64,000 nt of DNA. Source: Bradyrhizobium sp. LHD-71 (lineage in GTDB: Bacteria; Pseudomonadota; Alphaproteobacteria; Rhizobiales; Xanthobacteraceae). This document shows, piece by piece, positions 9,500 through 17,807 of this stretch. Under the pieces are notes generated by a model that was given only the letters and a program-made list of their open reading frames with translations, searched no databases and was not told the origin of the DNA. The position numbers and the translations under genes were made by a program. Location of the stretch: positions 248,001-312,000 of the forward strand of contig NZ_JAVIFX010000006.1 in the NCBI RefSeq assembly GCF_031157255.1, given 5' to 3'. Numbering within the stretch: the first letter of the stretch is position 1; each line of letters opens with the position of its first letter.

Positions 9500-10294
9500 A
9501 TGAAGCAATATCACGAGCTGCTCGAACGCATCCTGGCCGAGGGCGTGCAGAAGGCCGATCGCACCGGCACCGGCACGTTGTCCGTGTTCGGCCACCAGAT
9601 GCGGTTCGATCTCGCAGCCGGCTTTCCGCTGCTGACGACCAAAAGGTTGCCGCTGAAAGCGATCGTGCATGAATTGCTGTGGTTCCTCGCCGGTGACACC
9701 AACATCAAGTACCTGCACGAGCATGGTGTGACGATCTGGGACGAATGGGCGGACGCCAATGGCGATCTCGGTCCCGTCTATGGCCGTCAGTGGCGCTCCT
9801 GGGAAGCGCCGGACGGGCAGATCATCGACCAGATATCGAACGTCGTCGCGATGATCCGCAAGAACCCCGACTCGCGCCGGCTGATTGTCAGCGCATGGAA
9901 TCCGGCCGATGTGGACAAGATGGCGTTGCCGCCGTGCCACTGCCTGTTCCAGTTCTACGTCGCGAACGGCAGGCTGTCATGTCAGCTCTACCAGCGTTCT
10001 GCCGACAGCTTCCTCGGCGTGCCGTTCAATATCGCCTCCTACGCGCTGCTGACGCTGATGATCGCTCAGGTGACGGGGTTGAAGCCGGGTGAATTCGTGC
10101 ACACGCTCGGCGACGCGCATCTCTACTCCAACCATATCGAGCAGGCACATCTGCAGCTCTCACGCTCGCCGCGGCCGCTGCCGACGATGAAGCTCAACCC
10201 GGCCGTGAAAGACATCTTCGGCTTCCGCTACGAGGATTTCTCGCTGCAGGGCTACGACCCGCATCCGCATATCAAAGCCGAAGTCGCAGTGTGA
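9500..10294 (+). CDS. thyA: Thymidylate synthase
   Basis: A 264-residue thymidylate synthase, the same length as the E. coli enzyme. The active-site cysteine is C146 in [12 protein letters not shown]; the [12 protein letters not shown]-terminal loop, the [10 protein letters not shown] block and the [17 protein letters not shown] motif are present. It methylates dUMP to dTMP using methylene-tetrahydrofolate and releases dihydrofolate, which the folA product about 0.5 kb downstream recycles. ATG at 9500. Confidence 0.98.
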   Translation: MKQYHELLERILAEGVQKADRTGTGTLSVFGHQMRFDLAAGFPLLTTKRLPLKAIVHELLWFLAGDTNIKYLHEHGVTIWDEWADANGDLGPVYGRQWRSWEAPDGQIIDQISNVVAMIRKNPDSRRLIVSAWNPADVDKMALPPCHCLFQFYVANGRLSCQLYQRSADSFLGVPFNIASYALLTLMIAQVTGLKPGEFVHTLGDAHLYSNHIEQAHLQLSRSPRPLPTMKLNPAVKDIFGFRYEDFSLQGYDPHPHIKAEVAV

Positions 10295-10314
10295 GCGGGA
10301 TGTGATCGCAGATC

Positions 10315-10824
10315 ATGTCCAGGCAAGACGCGAGCGATAAATCACTCACCATCCGCCGCGCCTGTCCGGGCGAGGCAGGACTGGTCCTGTCGTTCATTCG
10401 CGATCTTGCCGCTTACGAAAAGCTCTCACATGAGGTGGAAGCGACCGAGGCGATGATCGATGCGGCGCTGTTCGGCGCGTCCTCGCGCCTGTTCTGCGAG
10501 ATCGCCGAGTGGAAAGGGGAGCCGGCCGGCTTCGCGGTGTGGTTCATCAACTTCTCCACCTTCAGCGGTCGCTCCGGCATCTATCTCGAAGATCTGTTCG
10601 TCAAACCCGAGCATCGCGGCAGGGGACTGGGCAAGGCGCTGCTTGTGCATCTCGCCCGCACCTGTCTCGACAACGGCTGGGCGCGGCTGCAATGGTCCGT
10701 GCTCGACTGGAATGCGCCGTCGATCGAGTTCTACAAGTCGCTCGGCGCGGTGCTGATGGACGAATGGACCGTCTGCCGCGTCAGCGGGCCGGCATTGACC
10801 GCACTCGCGCAGGGGGCGCGTTGA
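10315..10824 (+). CDS. GNAT family N-acetyltransferase
   Basis: A 169-residue acetyltransferase of the GNAT fold. The acetyl-CoA loop is seen as VKPEHRGRGLGKALLVHLAR (about residues 98-117), and the beta-strand IYLEDLFV precedes it. The N-terminal TIRRACPGEAGLVLSFIRDLAAYEKL resembles diamine (spermidine/spermine) N-acetyltransferases, so a small amine is a plausible acceptor, but this is not certain. It lies between thyA and folA and overlaps the folA start by one base (TGATG), so the two are probably co-translated. Confidence 0.88.
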   Translation: MSRQDASDKSLTIRRACPGEAGLVLSFIRDLAAYEKLSHEVEATEAMIDAALFGASSRLFCEIAEWKGEPAGFAVWFINFSTFSGRSGIYLEDLFVKPEHRGRGLGKALLVHLARTCLDNGWARLQWSVLDWNAPSIEFYKSLGAVLMDEWTVCRVSGPALTALAQGAR

Positions 10825-11348
10825 TGGAAATCGTCTTCGTCGCCGCTATCGCAGAGAACGGCGTGATCGGGCGGGGCAACACGATCCCGTGGCGGCTGAA
10901 GACCGATCAGCAGCGCTTCAAGGCCATCACCATGGGCAAGCCGATCGTGATGGGGCGCAAGACGTTCGAGTCGTTTCGCAGGCCGCTGCCCCGACGCACC
11001 AGCATCGTGATCACGCGCGAGGCGGGCTATCAGGCGGAGGGGGCGCTGGTCACGACCTCGTTCGAACATGCGTACGAAGCGGCGCGCGGCGATGCGCTGC
11101 GGCGTTTTGCCACTGAAATCATGGTGATCGGCGGGGCGGAAATTTACACGCAATGGATGCCGCGTGCCGATCGCCTCGAGATCACGGAAGTCCACGCCGA
11201 GGTCGAAGGAGACGCCGTTTTCAAGCCTGATCTATCTGGCTGGGAAGAGATCGCGCGTACGCGCAACAAGGCGGGACCTGATGACAGTGCGGATTTTTCC
11301 TATGTGACCTTGCGGAGAAAAAACGCGGAATTAAGCAAGCCGAGTTGA
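10824..11348 (+). CDS. folA: Dihydrofolate reductase
   Basis: A 174-residue dihydrofolate reductase. The start MEIVFVAAIAENGVIG carries the Met20-loop region, IPWRLKTDQQRFK holds the catalytic acid at D28, GKPIVMGRKTFES binds the NADPH phosphate, and VIGGAEIYTQ is the glycine-rich nucleotide motif. The ATG overlaps the stop of the GNAT gene. It works with thyA upstream in the thymidylate cycle. A longer in-frame reading back to 10509 is only a shadow of the GNAT gene. Confidence 0.97.
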   Translation: MEIVFVAAIAENGVIGRGNTIPWRLKTDQQRFKAITMGKPIVMGRKTFESFRRPLPRRTSIVITREAGYQAEGALVTTSFEHAYEAARGDALRRFATEIMVIGGAEIYTQWMPRADRLEITEVHAEVEGDAVFKPDLSGWEEIARTRNKAGPDDSADFSYVTLRRKNAELSKPS

Positions 11349-11518
11349 CGAATTCGTGCGCGCTTGCGCGCTTCCGAAGTTCGCGATAGTGCGGCAAATG
11401 GCACAGGAACTTCAATTGGCGGCGCTCAGTACCTACCTCAGCGCCATACTTGCCTGCGTTGTAAGGGCAATTGGCGTCGCCTATAACCCTCCCGACGTTC
11501 CCCCAAGGAGATTTGTCG

Positions 11519-12670
11519 ATGGCGTGGAAAAATCAGGGCGGCGGACCGTGGGGGTCCGGCCCGAAGGGGCCGTGGGGCTCGGGACCGCAATCTTCAGGTC
11601 CGACCCCACCGGACCTGGAAGACTTGCTGCGCCGCGGCCAGGACAAGCTTCAATCGCTGCTTCCGGGCGGCAACTTCAGCGTGATGGGCGTCATCATCGC
11701 CGTTCTCGCCGCAGCGGCGATCTGGGGCCTGTCCGGCTTCTTCCGTGTGCAGCCGGATGAGCTCGGCGTGGTGCTGCGGTTCGGCAAATACGTCCGCACG
11801 GTGCAGCCCGGTCTGAACTATCACCTGCCTTATCCGATCGAGACCGTGCTGCTGCCGAAGGCGCTTCGCGTCAGCTCGATGTCGATCGGCATGCGCGTCA
11901 GCGAAGGCCGCACCGGCACGACGATCCGCGACGTGCCGGAGGAAAGCCTGATGCTGACTGGCGACGAGAACATCGTCGACGTCGATTTCACCGTGCTCTG
12001 GCGCATCAAGCCGGACGGCGTCGGCAACTTCCTGTTCAACATCCAGAACCCGGAAGGCACTGTGAAGGCGGTCGCCGAAAGCGCGATGCGCGAGGTCATT
12101 GGCCGATCCGAGATTCAGCCGATCCTGACCGGCGCGCGCACGGCGACCGAAACTGCCGTGCAGGAGCTGATGCAGAAGACACTCGACGAATATGGTTCGG
12201 GCGTGCTGGTCCAGCAGGTGCAGTTGCAGAAGGTCGATCCGCCCACGCAGGTGATCGATGCGTTCCGCGACGTGCAGGCCGCGCGCGCCGACCAGGAGCG
12301 GCTGCAGAACGAGGCGCGCACCTACGCCAATCGCGTGATTCCCGATGCGCGTGGCCGCTCGGCGCAGATCCTGCAAGGCGCGGAGGGCTACAAGGAGCAG
12401 ACTGTGGCGGAAGCCAAGGGTCAGACCGCGCGCTTCCTGAGTGTTTATGAGGAATACAAGAAGGCTCCCGACGTGACCCGCCAGCGTATCTATCTCGAAA
12501 CCATGGAGCGGATTTTCGGCAACGCCGACAAGCTCGTCTATGACCCCGGCTCAGGTGCCGGGCAGGGCGTGCTGCCCTATCTGCCGCTTGGCGAACTGTC
12601 GCGCGGACAGCGCTCGCAGCAGCCACAGCAGCAACAGCCATCAGGACAGCCGGGCGGGAGCAGCCGATGA
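11519..12670 (+). CDS. hflK: FtsH protease activity modulator HflK
   Basis: A 383-residue SPFH/prohibitin-domain protein. It has a glycine/proline-rich cytoplasmic N-terminus (MAWKNQGGGPWGSGPKGPWGSGPQ repeats), one membrane helix (about residues 55-75) and a large periplasmic SPFH domain (FFRVQPDELGVVLRFGKY onward), ending in a Gln/Ser-rich tail. With HflC it forms the ring around the FtsH membrane protease. The start at 11519 is fixed by an AAGGAG site 8 nt upstream; an in-frame ATG at 11471 lacks one. It overlaps hflC by ATGA. Confidence 0.96.
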   Translation: MAWKNQGGGPWGSGPKGPWGSGPQSSGPTPPDLEDLLRRGQDKLQSLLPGGNFSVMGVIIAVLAAAAIWGLSGFFRVQPDELGVVLRFGKYVRTVQPGLNYHLPYPIETVLLPKALRVSSMSIGMRVSEGRTGTTIRDVPEESLMLTGDENIVDVDFTVLWRIKPDGVGNFLFNIQNPEGTVKAVAESAMREVIGRSEIQPILTGARTATETAVQELMQKTLDEYGSGVLVQQVQLQKVDPPTQVIDAFRDVQAARADQERLQNEARTYANRVIPDARGRSAQILQGAEGYKEQTVAEAKGQTARFLSVYEEYKKAPDVTRQRIYLETMERIFGNADKLVYDPGSGAGQGVLPYLPLGELSRGQRSQQPQQQQPSGQPGGSSR

Positions 12671-13590
12671 AAGCGGGTATTTCAGGCATCGTCGCCCTGA
12701 TCATTCTGGCGACGCTGGCCGTTGTCGCTTACTCCTCGCTGTTTGTCGTTCGCCAGACCGAGCAGGCACTGGTGGTGCGGCTGGGCGAGCCGGTGCGTGT
12801 CGTCACCGAGCCTGGCCTGAACTTCAAGGTGCCGTTCATCGACACCGTCATCAGCATCGACAAGCGCATTCTCGACCTCGAAAATCCGGCGCAGGAAATC
12901 ATCGCCTCCGACCAGAAGCGCCTCGTCGTCGACGCGTTCGCGCGTTATCGTATCAAGAACGCGCTCCGCTTTTATCAGACGGTCGGTTCGATCCAGGCGG
13001 CGAACATCCAGCTGGCAACGTTGCTGAATGCGGCGCTGCGCCGCGTGCTGGGCGAAGTGACCTTCACCAACGTCGTGCGCGATGACCGTAACAACTTGAT
13101 GATCCGCATTCGCAATCAGCTCGACCGGGAAGCCGACGTCTATGGCATTTCGGTCGTCGATGTTCGCATTCGCCGCGCCGACCTGCCCGAACAGAACAGC
13201 CAGGCGGTTTACCAGCGGATGCAGACCGAGCGTCAGCGCGAGGCGGCCGAATTCCGCGCCGAGGGCGGTCAGCGCGCGCAGGAGATCAGGTCGCGTGCCG
13301 ATCGTGAGGCGACGGTCATCGTCGCCGAGGCGAACCAGAAGGCGGAGCAGCTGCGTGGCGAGGGCGACGGTGAGCGGAACCGCATCTTCGCGGAGGCTTA
13401 CGGCAAGGACGCGGATTTCTTCGCTTTCTACCGATCGATGTCGGCCTATGAAGGAGGATTGCGCGGCAACGACACGCGCTTCCTGCTGCGGCCGGATTCC
13501 GAGTTCTTCCGCTTCTTCGGCGATGCGGCAGGCAAGCCGAGGCCGCCAGCGGCTCCTGCCCCTGCGGCGTCCGGTCCGCGCGCGCAATAG
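12667..13590 (+). CDS. hflC: Protease modulator HflC
   Basis: A 307-residue partner of HflK: an N-terminal membrane anchor (IVALIILATLAVVAYSSLFVV), then SPFH domain (VRQTEQALVVRLGEPVRV) and a helical region rich in Glu/Arg/Ala (about residues 180-240). It forms the HflKC complex that restrains FtsH. The ATGA overlap with hflK implies coupled translation. The DUF2065 and Do-protease genes that follow put inner-membrane and periplasmic protein quality control in one block. Confidence 0.96.
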   Translation: MKAGISGIVALIILATLAVVAYSSLFVVRQTEQALVVRLGEPVRVVTEPGLNFKVPFIDTVISIDKRILDLENPAQEIIASDQKRLVVDAFARYRIKNALRFYQTVGSIQAANIQLATLLNAALRRVLGEVTFTNVVRDDRNNLMIRIRNQLDREADVYGISVVDVRIRRADLPEQNSQAVYQRMQTERQREAAEFRAEGGQRAQEIRSRADREATVIVAEANQKAEQLRGEGDGERNRIFAEAYGKDADFFAFYRSMSAYEGGLRGNDTRFLLRPDSEFFRFFGDAAGKPRPPAAPAPAASGPRAQ

Positions 13591-13637
13591 TGCTCGCGGC
13601 CGGACGGGGATTTTAGGAAGACTTTCGGGGACGTCCA

Positions 13638-13838
13638 ATGCAGTCCGTCGCATTCAGTGACTTCCTCGTGGGTCTTGGCATGCTGTTCGTCATCGAGGGG
13701 CTGCTGCTGCTCGGTGTTCCGGCCTGGATTCGCGGCGCGATGGAAAGCGTGGTGAAGACGCCCGACAACGTGCTGCGCATCACCGGCCTGGTTTCGGCGA
13801 TCGGCGGGCTGATTTTGATCTGGCTCATTCGGCGCTGA
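13638..13838 (+). CDS. DUF2065 family small membrane protein
   Basis: A 66-residue protein with two hydrophobic helices (about residues 8-28 and 46-62) and the family pattern FLVGLGMLFVIEGLLLLGVPAW and RITGLVSAIGGLILIWLIRR. Function is unknown. It lies 47 bp after hflC and before the Do protease. Confidence 0.85.
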   Translation: MQSVAFSDFLVGLGMLFVIEGLLLLGVPAWIRGAMESVVKTPDNVLRITGLVSAIGGLILIWLIRR

Positions 13839-14051
13839 GACGCCTGCGTTCCGCCGCAATACGCTGTCAGGTCGTTGGTGCCGACTTGCCTAAAATTAGC
13901 GCCCTTCCAGAACTTACCGCCGCCGCGGCGCGCGCCGGCTTCACGTCAAGCTGATTCCACTTGCGGCTAAAACGGGCTAGTCTCGTAACTCAATGAAAGG
14001 TTCCGTCCCCGGCAGGCGCCGACGGGCCAATCCCTTGGAGATGCTCTGATT

Positions 14052-15560
14052 ATGTCCGGTCCGATTGAACTGACGATTCGGCGCGTGCGCGCGTTTGCGG
14101 TGTTCGCCGCTGTCGCGCTGATGAGTTCCAGTCTCGCGTATCCCGCGTTCGCCCGCGGACCGGAAAACATCGCCGATGTCGCCGAGAAAGTGATCGACGC
14201 GGTCGTCAATATCTCGACGACGCAGAACGTGGCCGGGCGCAACGGCACGAACGAGCGGAGCGTGACGCCGCCGCAGTTGCCGCCGGACTCGCCCTTCCAG
14301 GAATTCTTTGACGAGTTCTTCAAGAACCGCCGGCCGGGCGACGGCCCGCGCGGCGGTAACGGCCCGCGCCGGGTGAACTCGCTTGGCTCCGGCTTCATCA
14401 TCGATGCGGGCGGCATTGCAGTCACCAACAATCACGTCATCGCGGATGCCGACGAGATCAACATCATTCTCAACGACGGTACCAAGATTCCTGCCGAGAT
14501 CATCGGCCGCGACAAGAAGACCGATCTTGCGCTGCTCAAGTTCAAGCCGCCGGAGAAGCCGCTCAAGGCGGTGCAGTTCGGCGACTCCGATACATTGCGC
14601 CTCGGCGAGTGGGTCGTCGCGATCGGCAATCCGTTCAGCCTCGGAGGCACGGTGACAGCCGGCATCGTTTCGGCGCGTAACCGCGACATCAACTCCGGTC
14701 CCTACGACAACTACATTCAGACGGACGCGGCGATAAACCGCGGCAACTCCGGCGGGCCGCTGTTCAATCTCAACGGCGACGTGGTCGGCGTGAACACGGC
14801 GATCTTCTCGCCCACCGGCGGCTCGGTCGGGATCGGTTTCGCGGTCCCGTCGAAGACGGTGGTGGCGGTGATCGACCAGCTCCGCCAGTTCGGCGAAGCG
14901 CGGCGTGGCTGGCTTGGCGTACGCATCCAGGAAGTGACGGAAGAGATCGGCGAAAGCCTCGGCATCAAGCCGGCGCGGGGTGCACTGATCGCGGGCGTCG
15001 ACGACAAAGGCCCGGCGAAGCCGGCCGGAATCGAGTCGGGCGACGTCATCGTCCAGTTCGACGGCAAGGAAATCCGGGCGATGAAGGACCTGCCACGCGT
15101 CGTCGCCGACACCCCCGTCGGCAAGGAAGTCGACGTCGTAGTGATCCGCAAGGGCAAGGAGCAGACCAAGAAGGTCAAGCTCGGACGGCTCGAGGATGAG
15201 GAGCAGGCGAAAGAAGCTTCGTTGAAGACACCGGCGCCTGCCGAACAGGAGAAGACGGTGACGCAAAAGGCGCTGGGGCTCGATCTCGCAGCTCTCTCAC
15301 CACAGCTTCGCACCCGCTACAAGGTCAAGGAGACCGTCAAGGGCGTAGTCATCACCTCGGTCGAGGGTAATCGCGACGCGGCTGAAAAGCGGCTGAGTGC
15401 AGGCGACGTGATCGTCGAGGTCGCGCAGGAGGCTGTGACCAACGTTGCCGACATCAAGAAGCGTGTCGAACAGCTCAAGAAAGAGGGCAAGAAGAGCGCG
15501 CTGCTGACCGTATCGAATCCGGACGGCGAGGTGCGTTTCGTCACGCTGAGCGTGCAATAG
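14052..15560 (+). CDS. Do family (DegP/HtrA-like) periplasmic serine endopeptidase
   Basis: A 502-residue HtrA-type protease. A signal peptide or anchor covers residues 13-36 (AFAVFAAVALMSSSLAYPAFA). The catalytic triad is visible as H128 (NNHVIADAD), D158 (KTDLALLKF) and S233 (GNSGGPLFN). Two PDZ domains follow (GWLGVRIQEVTEEIG and a C-terminal one ending GEVRFVTLSV), so the layout is DegP/DegQ-like. A low-complexity RPGDGPRGGNGPR loop precedes the protease core. It degrades or refolds misfolded periplasmic proteins. It follows hflKC; about 210 bp upstream may hold its own promoter, but I see no clear sigma-factor motif. Confidence 0.95.
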   Translation: MSGPIELTIRRVRAFAVFAAVALMSSSLAYPAFARGPENIADVAEKVIDAVVNISTTQNVAGRNGTNERSVTPPQLPPDSPFQEFFDEFFKNRRPGDGPRGGNGPRRVNSLGSGFIIDAGGIAVTNNHVIADADEINIILNDGTKIPAEIIGRDKKTDLALLKFKPPEKPLKAVQFGDSDTLRLGEWVVAIGNPFSLGGTVTAGIVSARNRDINSGPYDNYIQTDAAINRGNSGGPLFNLNGDVVGVNTAIFSPTGGSVGIGFAVPSKTVVAVIDQLRQFGEARRGWLGVRIQEVTEEIGESLGIKPARGALIAGVDDKGPAKPAGIESGDVIVQFDGKEIRAMKDLPRVVADTPVGKEVDVVVIRKGKEQTKKVKLGRLEDEEQAKEASLKTPAPAEQEKTVTQKALGLDLAALSPQLRTRYKVKETVKGVVITSVEGNRDAAEKRLSAGDVIVEVAQEAVTNVADIKKRVEQLKKEGKKSALLTVSNPDGEVRFVTLSVQ

Positions 15561-15563
15561 GGT

Positions 15564-15618
15564 GAGCAGGTGACTAGTCAGTAGCGAGTAGTACGCCACT
15601 ATTCGCGACTGACTGCTC
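15564..15618. repeat. Hairpin between the convergent Do-protease and serB genes
   Basis: An imperfect inverted repeat. AGTCAGTAGCGAGTAGT (15576-15592) pairs with ACTATTCGCGACTGACT (15598-15614) with two imperfect positions and a 5-nt loop, flanked by GAGCAG and CTGCTC. It fills the gap between two convergent genes, so it may stop transcription from both sides, although no T-run follows. It could equally be a dispersed palindromic repeat. Confidence 0.5.
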
Positions 15619-15623
15619 GTTAT

Positions 15624-16517
15624 TCATTCACTAACGAATTCATCCCTTCGATATCCCTGCGCATAGAGCAGGGCCGTCAGGTCGCCGTGATTGATGCAGG
15701 CTGCGGCCGCCGCGGCGACCACCGGCTTGGCATGATAGGCAACGCCGAGGCCGGCCGCCTGGATCATTGGCAGGTCGTTGGCGCCGTCGCCGACGGCGAG
15801 TGTGTCGATGTTGTCGAGCTCGAACTGTTCGCGGAGTTCGACAAGCGCTGCGAGCTTGGCATCCTTGCCGAGCACAGGTTCGATGACCTGGCCGGCAAGC
15901 TTGCCGTCTTCAACGATCAATTCGTTGGCCCGGTTTTCCTGGAAGCCGATTTTAGCCGCGATGGCGTTGGTGAACAGCGTGAAGCCGCCCGACACGAGGC
16001 AGGTGTAGGCGCCGTGCTTGCGCATGGTGCGGACCAACTCGCGGCCGCCCGGCGTCAGCGTAATGCGCTTGGCGATCACCTCGTCGACCACGCCGATCGG
16101 CAGTCCCCGCAACAGCGCGACGCGCTCGCGCAGTGCCGGCTCGAATTCGATCTCGCCGCGCATTGCCCGCTCGGTGATCGCGGCGACGTGCGACTTGAGG
16201 CCGGCGAAATCGGCGAGCTCGTCGATGCATTCCTGGCCGATCATGGTGGAGTCCATGTCGGCGAGGAACAGCTTCTTGCGCCGCGCAAGCTGCGGCTGCA
16301 CGACGATGTCGACCGGCAGGTCCCCGGCCGCCTCGCGCAGGCGCGCCGCAACCGTCCGTGCACTGTCGGTGGTCGTGAACGGAATGTCGGCGGCCACGCC
16401 CTCGAACAGCCAGTTGGCGGCCTGCGCGTCCGGCAAAATCGCGCGCACCGCCTCGACGACCGTGCTATCGAGCGCGGGTGTGGCCGGATTGCAAATGAGC
16501 GTCGCAACGAGAGACAT
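15624..16517 (-). CDS. serB: Phosphoserine phosphatase
   Basis: A 297-residue HAD-superfamily phosphatase. The nucleophile motif is [10 protein letters not shown] with D87 and D89; SGGF is motif II, and [10 protein letters not shown] is motif IV. An N-terminal extension of about 80 residues is usual for SerB. It hydrolyses phosphoserine to serine, the last step of serine synthesis. Its start codon overlaps that of the divergent miaA by two bases, so the two genes have no intergenic region. Confidence 0.96.
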   Translation of the reverse strand: MSLVATLICNPATPALDSTVVEAVRAILPDAQAANWLFEGVAADIPFTTTDSARTVAARLREAAGDLPVDIVVQPQLARRKKLFLADMDSTMIGQECIDELADFAGLKSHVAAITERAMRGEIEFEPALRERVALLRGLPIGVVDEVIAKRITLTPGGRELVRTMRKHGAYTCLVSGGFTLFTNAIAAKIGFQENRANELIVEDGKLAGQVIEPVLGKDAKLAALVELREQFELDNIDTLAVGDGANDLPMIQAAGLGVAYHAKPVVAAAAAACINHGDLTALLYAQGYRRDEFVSE

Positions 16518-17466
16518 GACTACTGCTCAGGAGGCGCGAGGAACCTGGCCCGCAACGGATGCAGGCAGGGCGGTGCTTATCGCAGGGCCGACGGCCAGCG
16601 GCAAGTCGGCACTGGCGCTGCGGCTCGCGGAGGCGACCGGCGGCGTCATCGTCAATACGGATTCGATGCAAGTTTACCGCGACTTGCGCATCATCACGGC
16701 GCGTCCCACGCGCGAGGAGGAGGCGCGTGTTCCGCATCGGCTCTATGGCCACCGGGATGCGGCGATCAACTGCTCCGTCGGCATGTGGCTCGACGATGCT
16801 GCGGCAGTGCTCGCCGGGATCCGGACGAGCGGCAGGATGCCGATCTTCGTGGGCGGCACCGGGCTCTATTTCAAGGCGCTGCTGCGCGGCCTCGCCAACG
16901 TGCCACAGGTCCCCGCGGAGATCCGCGAGGCGGTGCGCGGGCGTCTCGAACGGGACGGCATCGAGGCGCTGCATGCCGAGCTTGCGCGCAAGGATCCGGT
17001 GATGGGCGAGCGGCTGAAGCCGCGCGACCGCACCCGCGTTGCCCGTGCGCTGGAGGTATTCGAAGGTACCGGCCGCTCGATCGCCGACTGGCATGCCCAC
17101 GGCCTGCCGCCGCTGCTGGCGCCCGCAAGCATGACCGCGGTGTTCCTCGCGCCCGACCGGGGCGAGCTCTATGCGCGGATCGATCGCCGCTTCGAGACGA
17201 TGGTGGCGCATGGCGCGCTGGATGAGGTCGCAGCGCTCGCTGAACGCCGCCTCGACCCGTTGCTGCCGGCAATGAAGGCGCACGGCGTGCCGGCGCTGAT
17301 CCGCCATCTCAGGGGCGAGATTTCGCGCGCCGAGGCGGCCGCAATCGGCGCCCTCGACACCCGCCATTATGCCAAGCGCCAGTTCACCTGGTTTCGGCAT
17401 CAGCTGCCGGAATTCGAATGGGTTCTGCCCGTCGAGGCGACGCGCCACCTCAATTTGCCGGATTGA
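16516..17466 (+). CDS. miaA: tRNA dimethylallyltransferase MiaA
   Basis: A 316-residue isopentenyl transferase that modifies A37 of tRNAs reading UNN codons. The P-loop is [15 protein letters not shown] (about residue 21), followed by [25 protein letters not shown] and the C-terminal [14 protein letters not shown] motif. The ATG at 16516 overlaps the serB start on the other strand; the next in-frame start would remove the P-loop strand, so this start is favoured. Promoter and ribosome-binding sequences must lie within serB coding DNA. Confidence 0.95.
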   Translation: MTTAQEARGTWPATDAGRAVLIAGPTASGKSALALRLAEATGGVIVNTDSMQVYRDLRIITARPTREEEARVPHRLYGHRDAAINCSVGMWLDDAAAVLAGIRTSGRMPIFVGGTGLYFKALLRGLANVPQVPAEIREAVRGRLERDGIEALHAELARKDPVMGERLKPRDRTRVARALEVFEGTGRSIADWHAHGLPPLLAPASMTAVFLAPDRGELYARIDRRFETMVAHGALDEVAALAERRLDPLLPAMKAHGVPALIRHLRGEISRAEAAAIGALDTRHYAKRQFTWFRHQLPEFEWVLPVEATRHLNLPD

Positions 17467-17527
17467 TCACGGTTTTTCGCTCGCCGAGCGCACGAAACCG
17501 GGCTATCTTGTGCATAGCCGCGTGGAC

Positions 17528-17555
17528 TTGACTTGTGCCTCTTGATCGGTATAAG
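17528..17555 (+). promoter_or_regulatory. Sigma-70-like promoter of the ilvBH leader
   Basis: TTGACT (17528-17533) and TATAAG (17550-17555) are separated by 16 nt, a good housekeeping promoter match. Transcription would start about 17562 and enter the leader peptide reading frame at 17589. Confidence 0.6.
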
Positions 17556-17588
17556 TCCGCGCAACCTTTGAGAAGTTCGGGCCGCTCC

Positions 17589-17654
17589 ATGCGTAATAAA
17601 ATTACCAAACTCGCACTTATCGTCGTACCCTGGAGCACCGCCCGGGACGGCTGA
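17589..17654 (+). CDS. ilvBH operon leader peptide
   Basis: A 21-residue leader peptide, MRNKITKLALIVV followed by PWSTARDG and a TGA stop. It is loaded with codons for the end products of the downstream pathway (Ile, Leu, Leu, Ile, Val, Val within nine residues). It lies between a good promoter and a terminator hairpin about 150 bp before ilvB. This is the classical architecture of ribosome-mediated attenuation: stalling at Ile/Leu/Val codons when charged tRNA is scarce lets transcription proceed into ilvB. Confidence 0.85.
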   Translation: MRNKITKLALIVVPWSTARDG

Positions 17655-17707
17655 GGCCGTCTGAAGGATCGGCGGTGCGACAGGGGCCCTTCAGAGGCCC
17701 TTTTTTA
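17635..17707 (+). promoter_or_regulatory. ilvBH transcription attenuator
   Basis: Mutually exclusive RNA structures can be drawn. The terminator is GGGCC (17684-17688) with GGCCC (17696-17700), then six T (17701-17706). A competing antiterminator pairs TCTGAAGG (17660-17667) with CCTTCAGA (17688-17695), consuming the terminator's left edge and loop. An upstream protector pairs GCACCGCC (17635-17642) with GGCGGTGC (17671-17678) and encloses GACGGC/GCCGTC around the leader stop codon. Together with the leader peptide this is a complete attenuation system. Confidence 0.8.
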
Positions 17708-17807
17708 TTGCCGCGCATCGTTCCCGAAAGCGGAGCGGCTTTTCGGGAACGGTGCGCAAGACCAGAAAGACACGACCCCCGCGCGAACGGCGCGACCGGA
17801 GCAAGCA

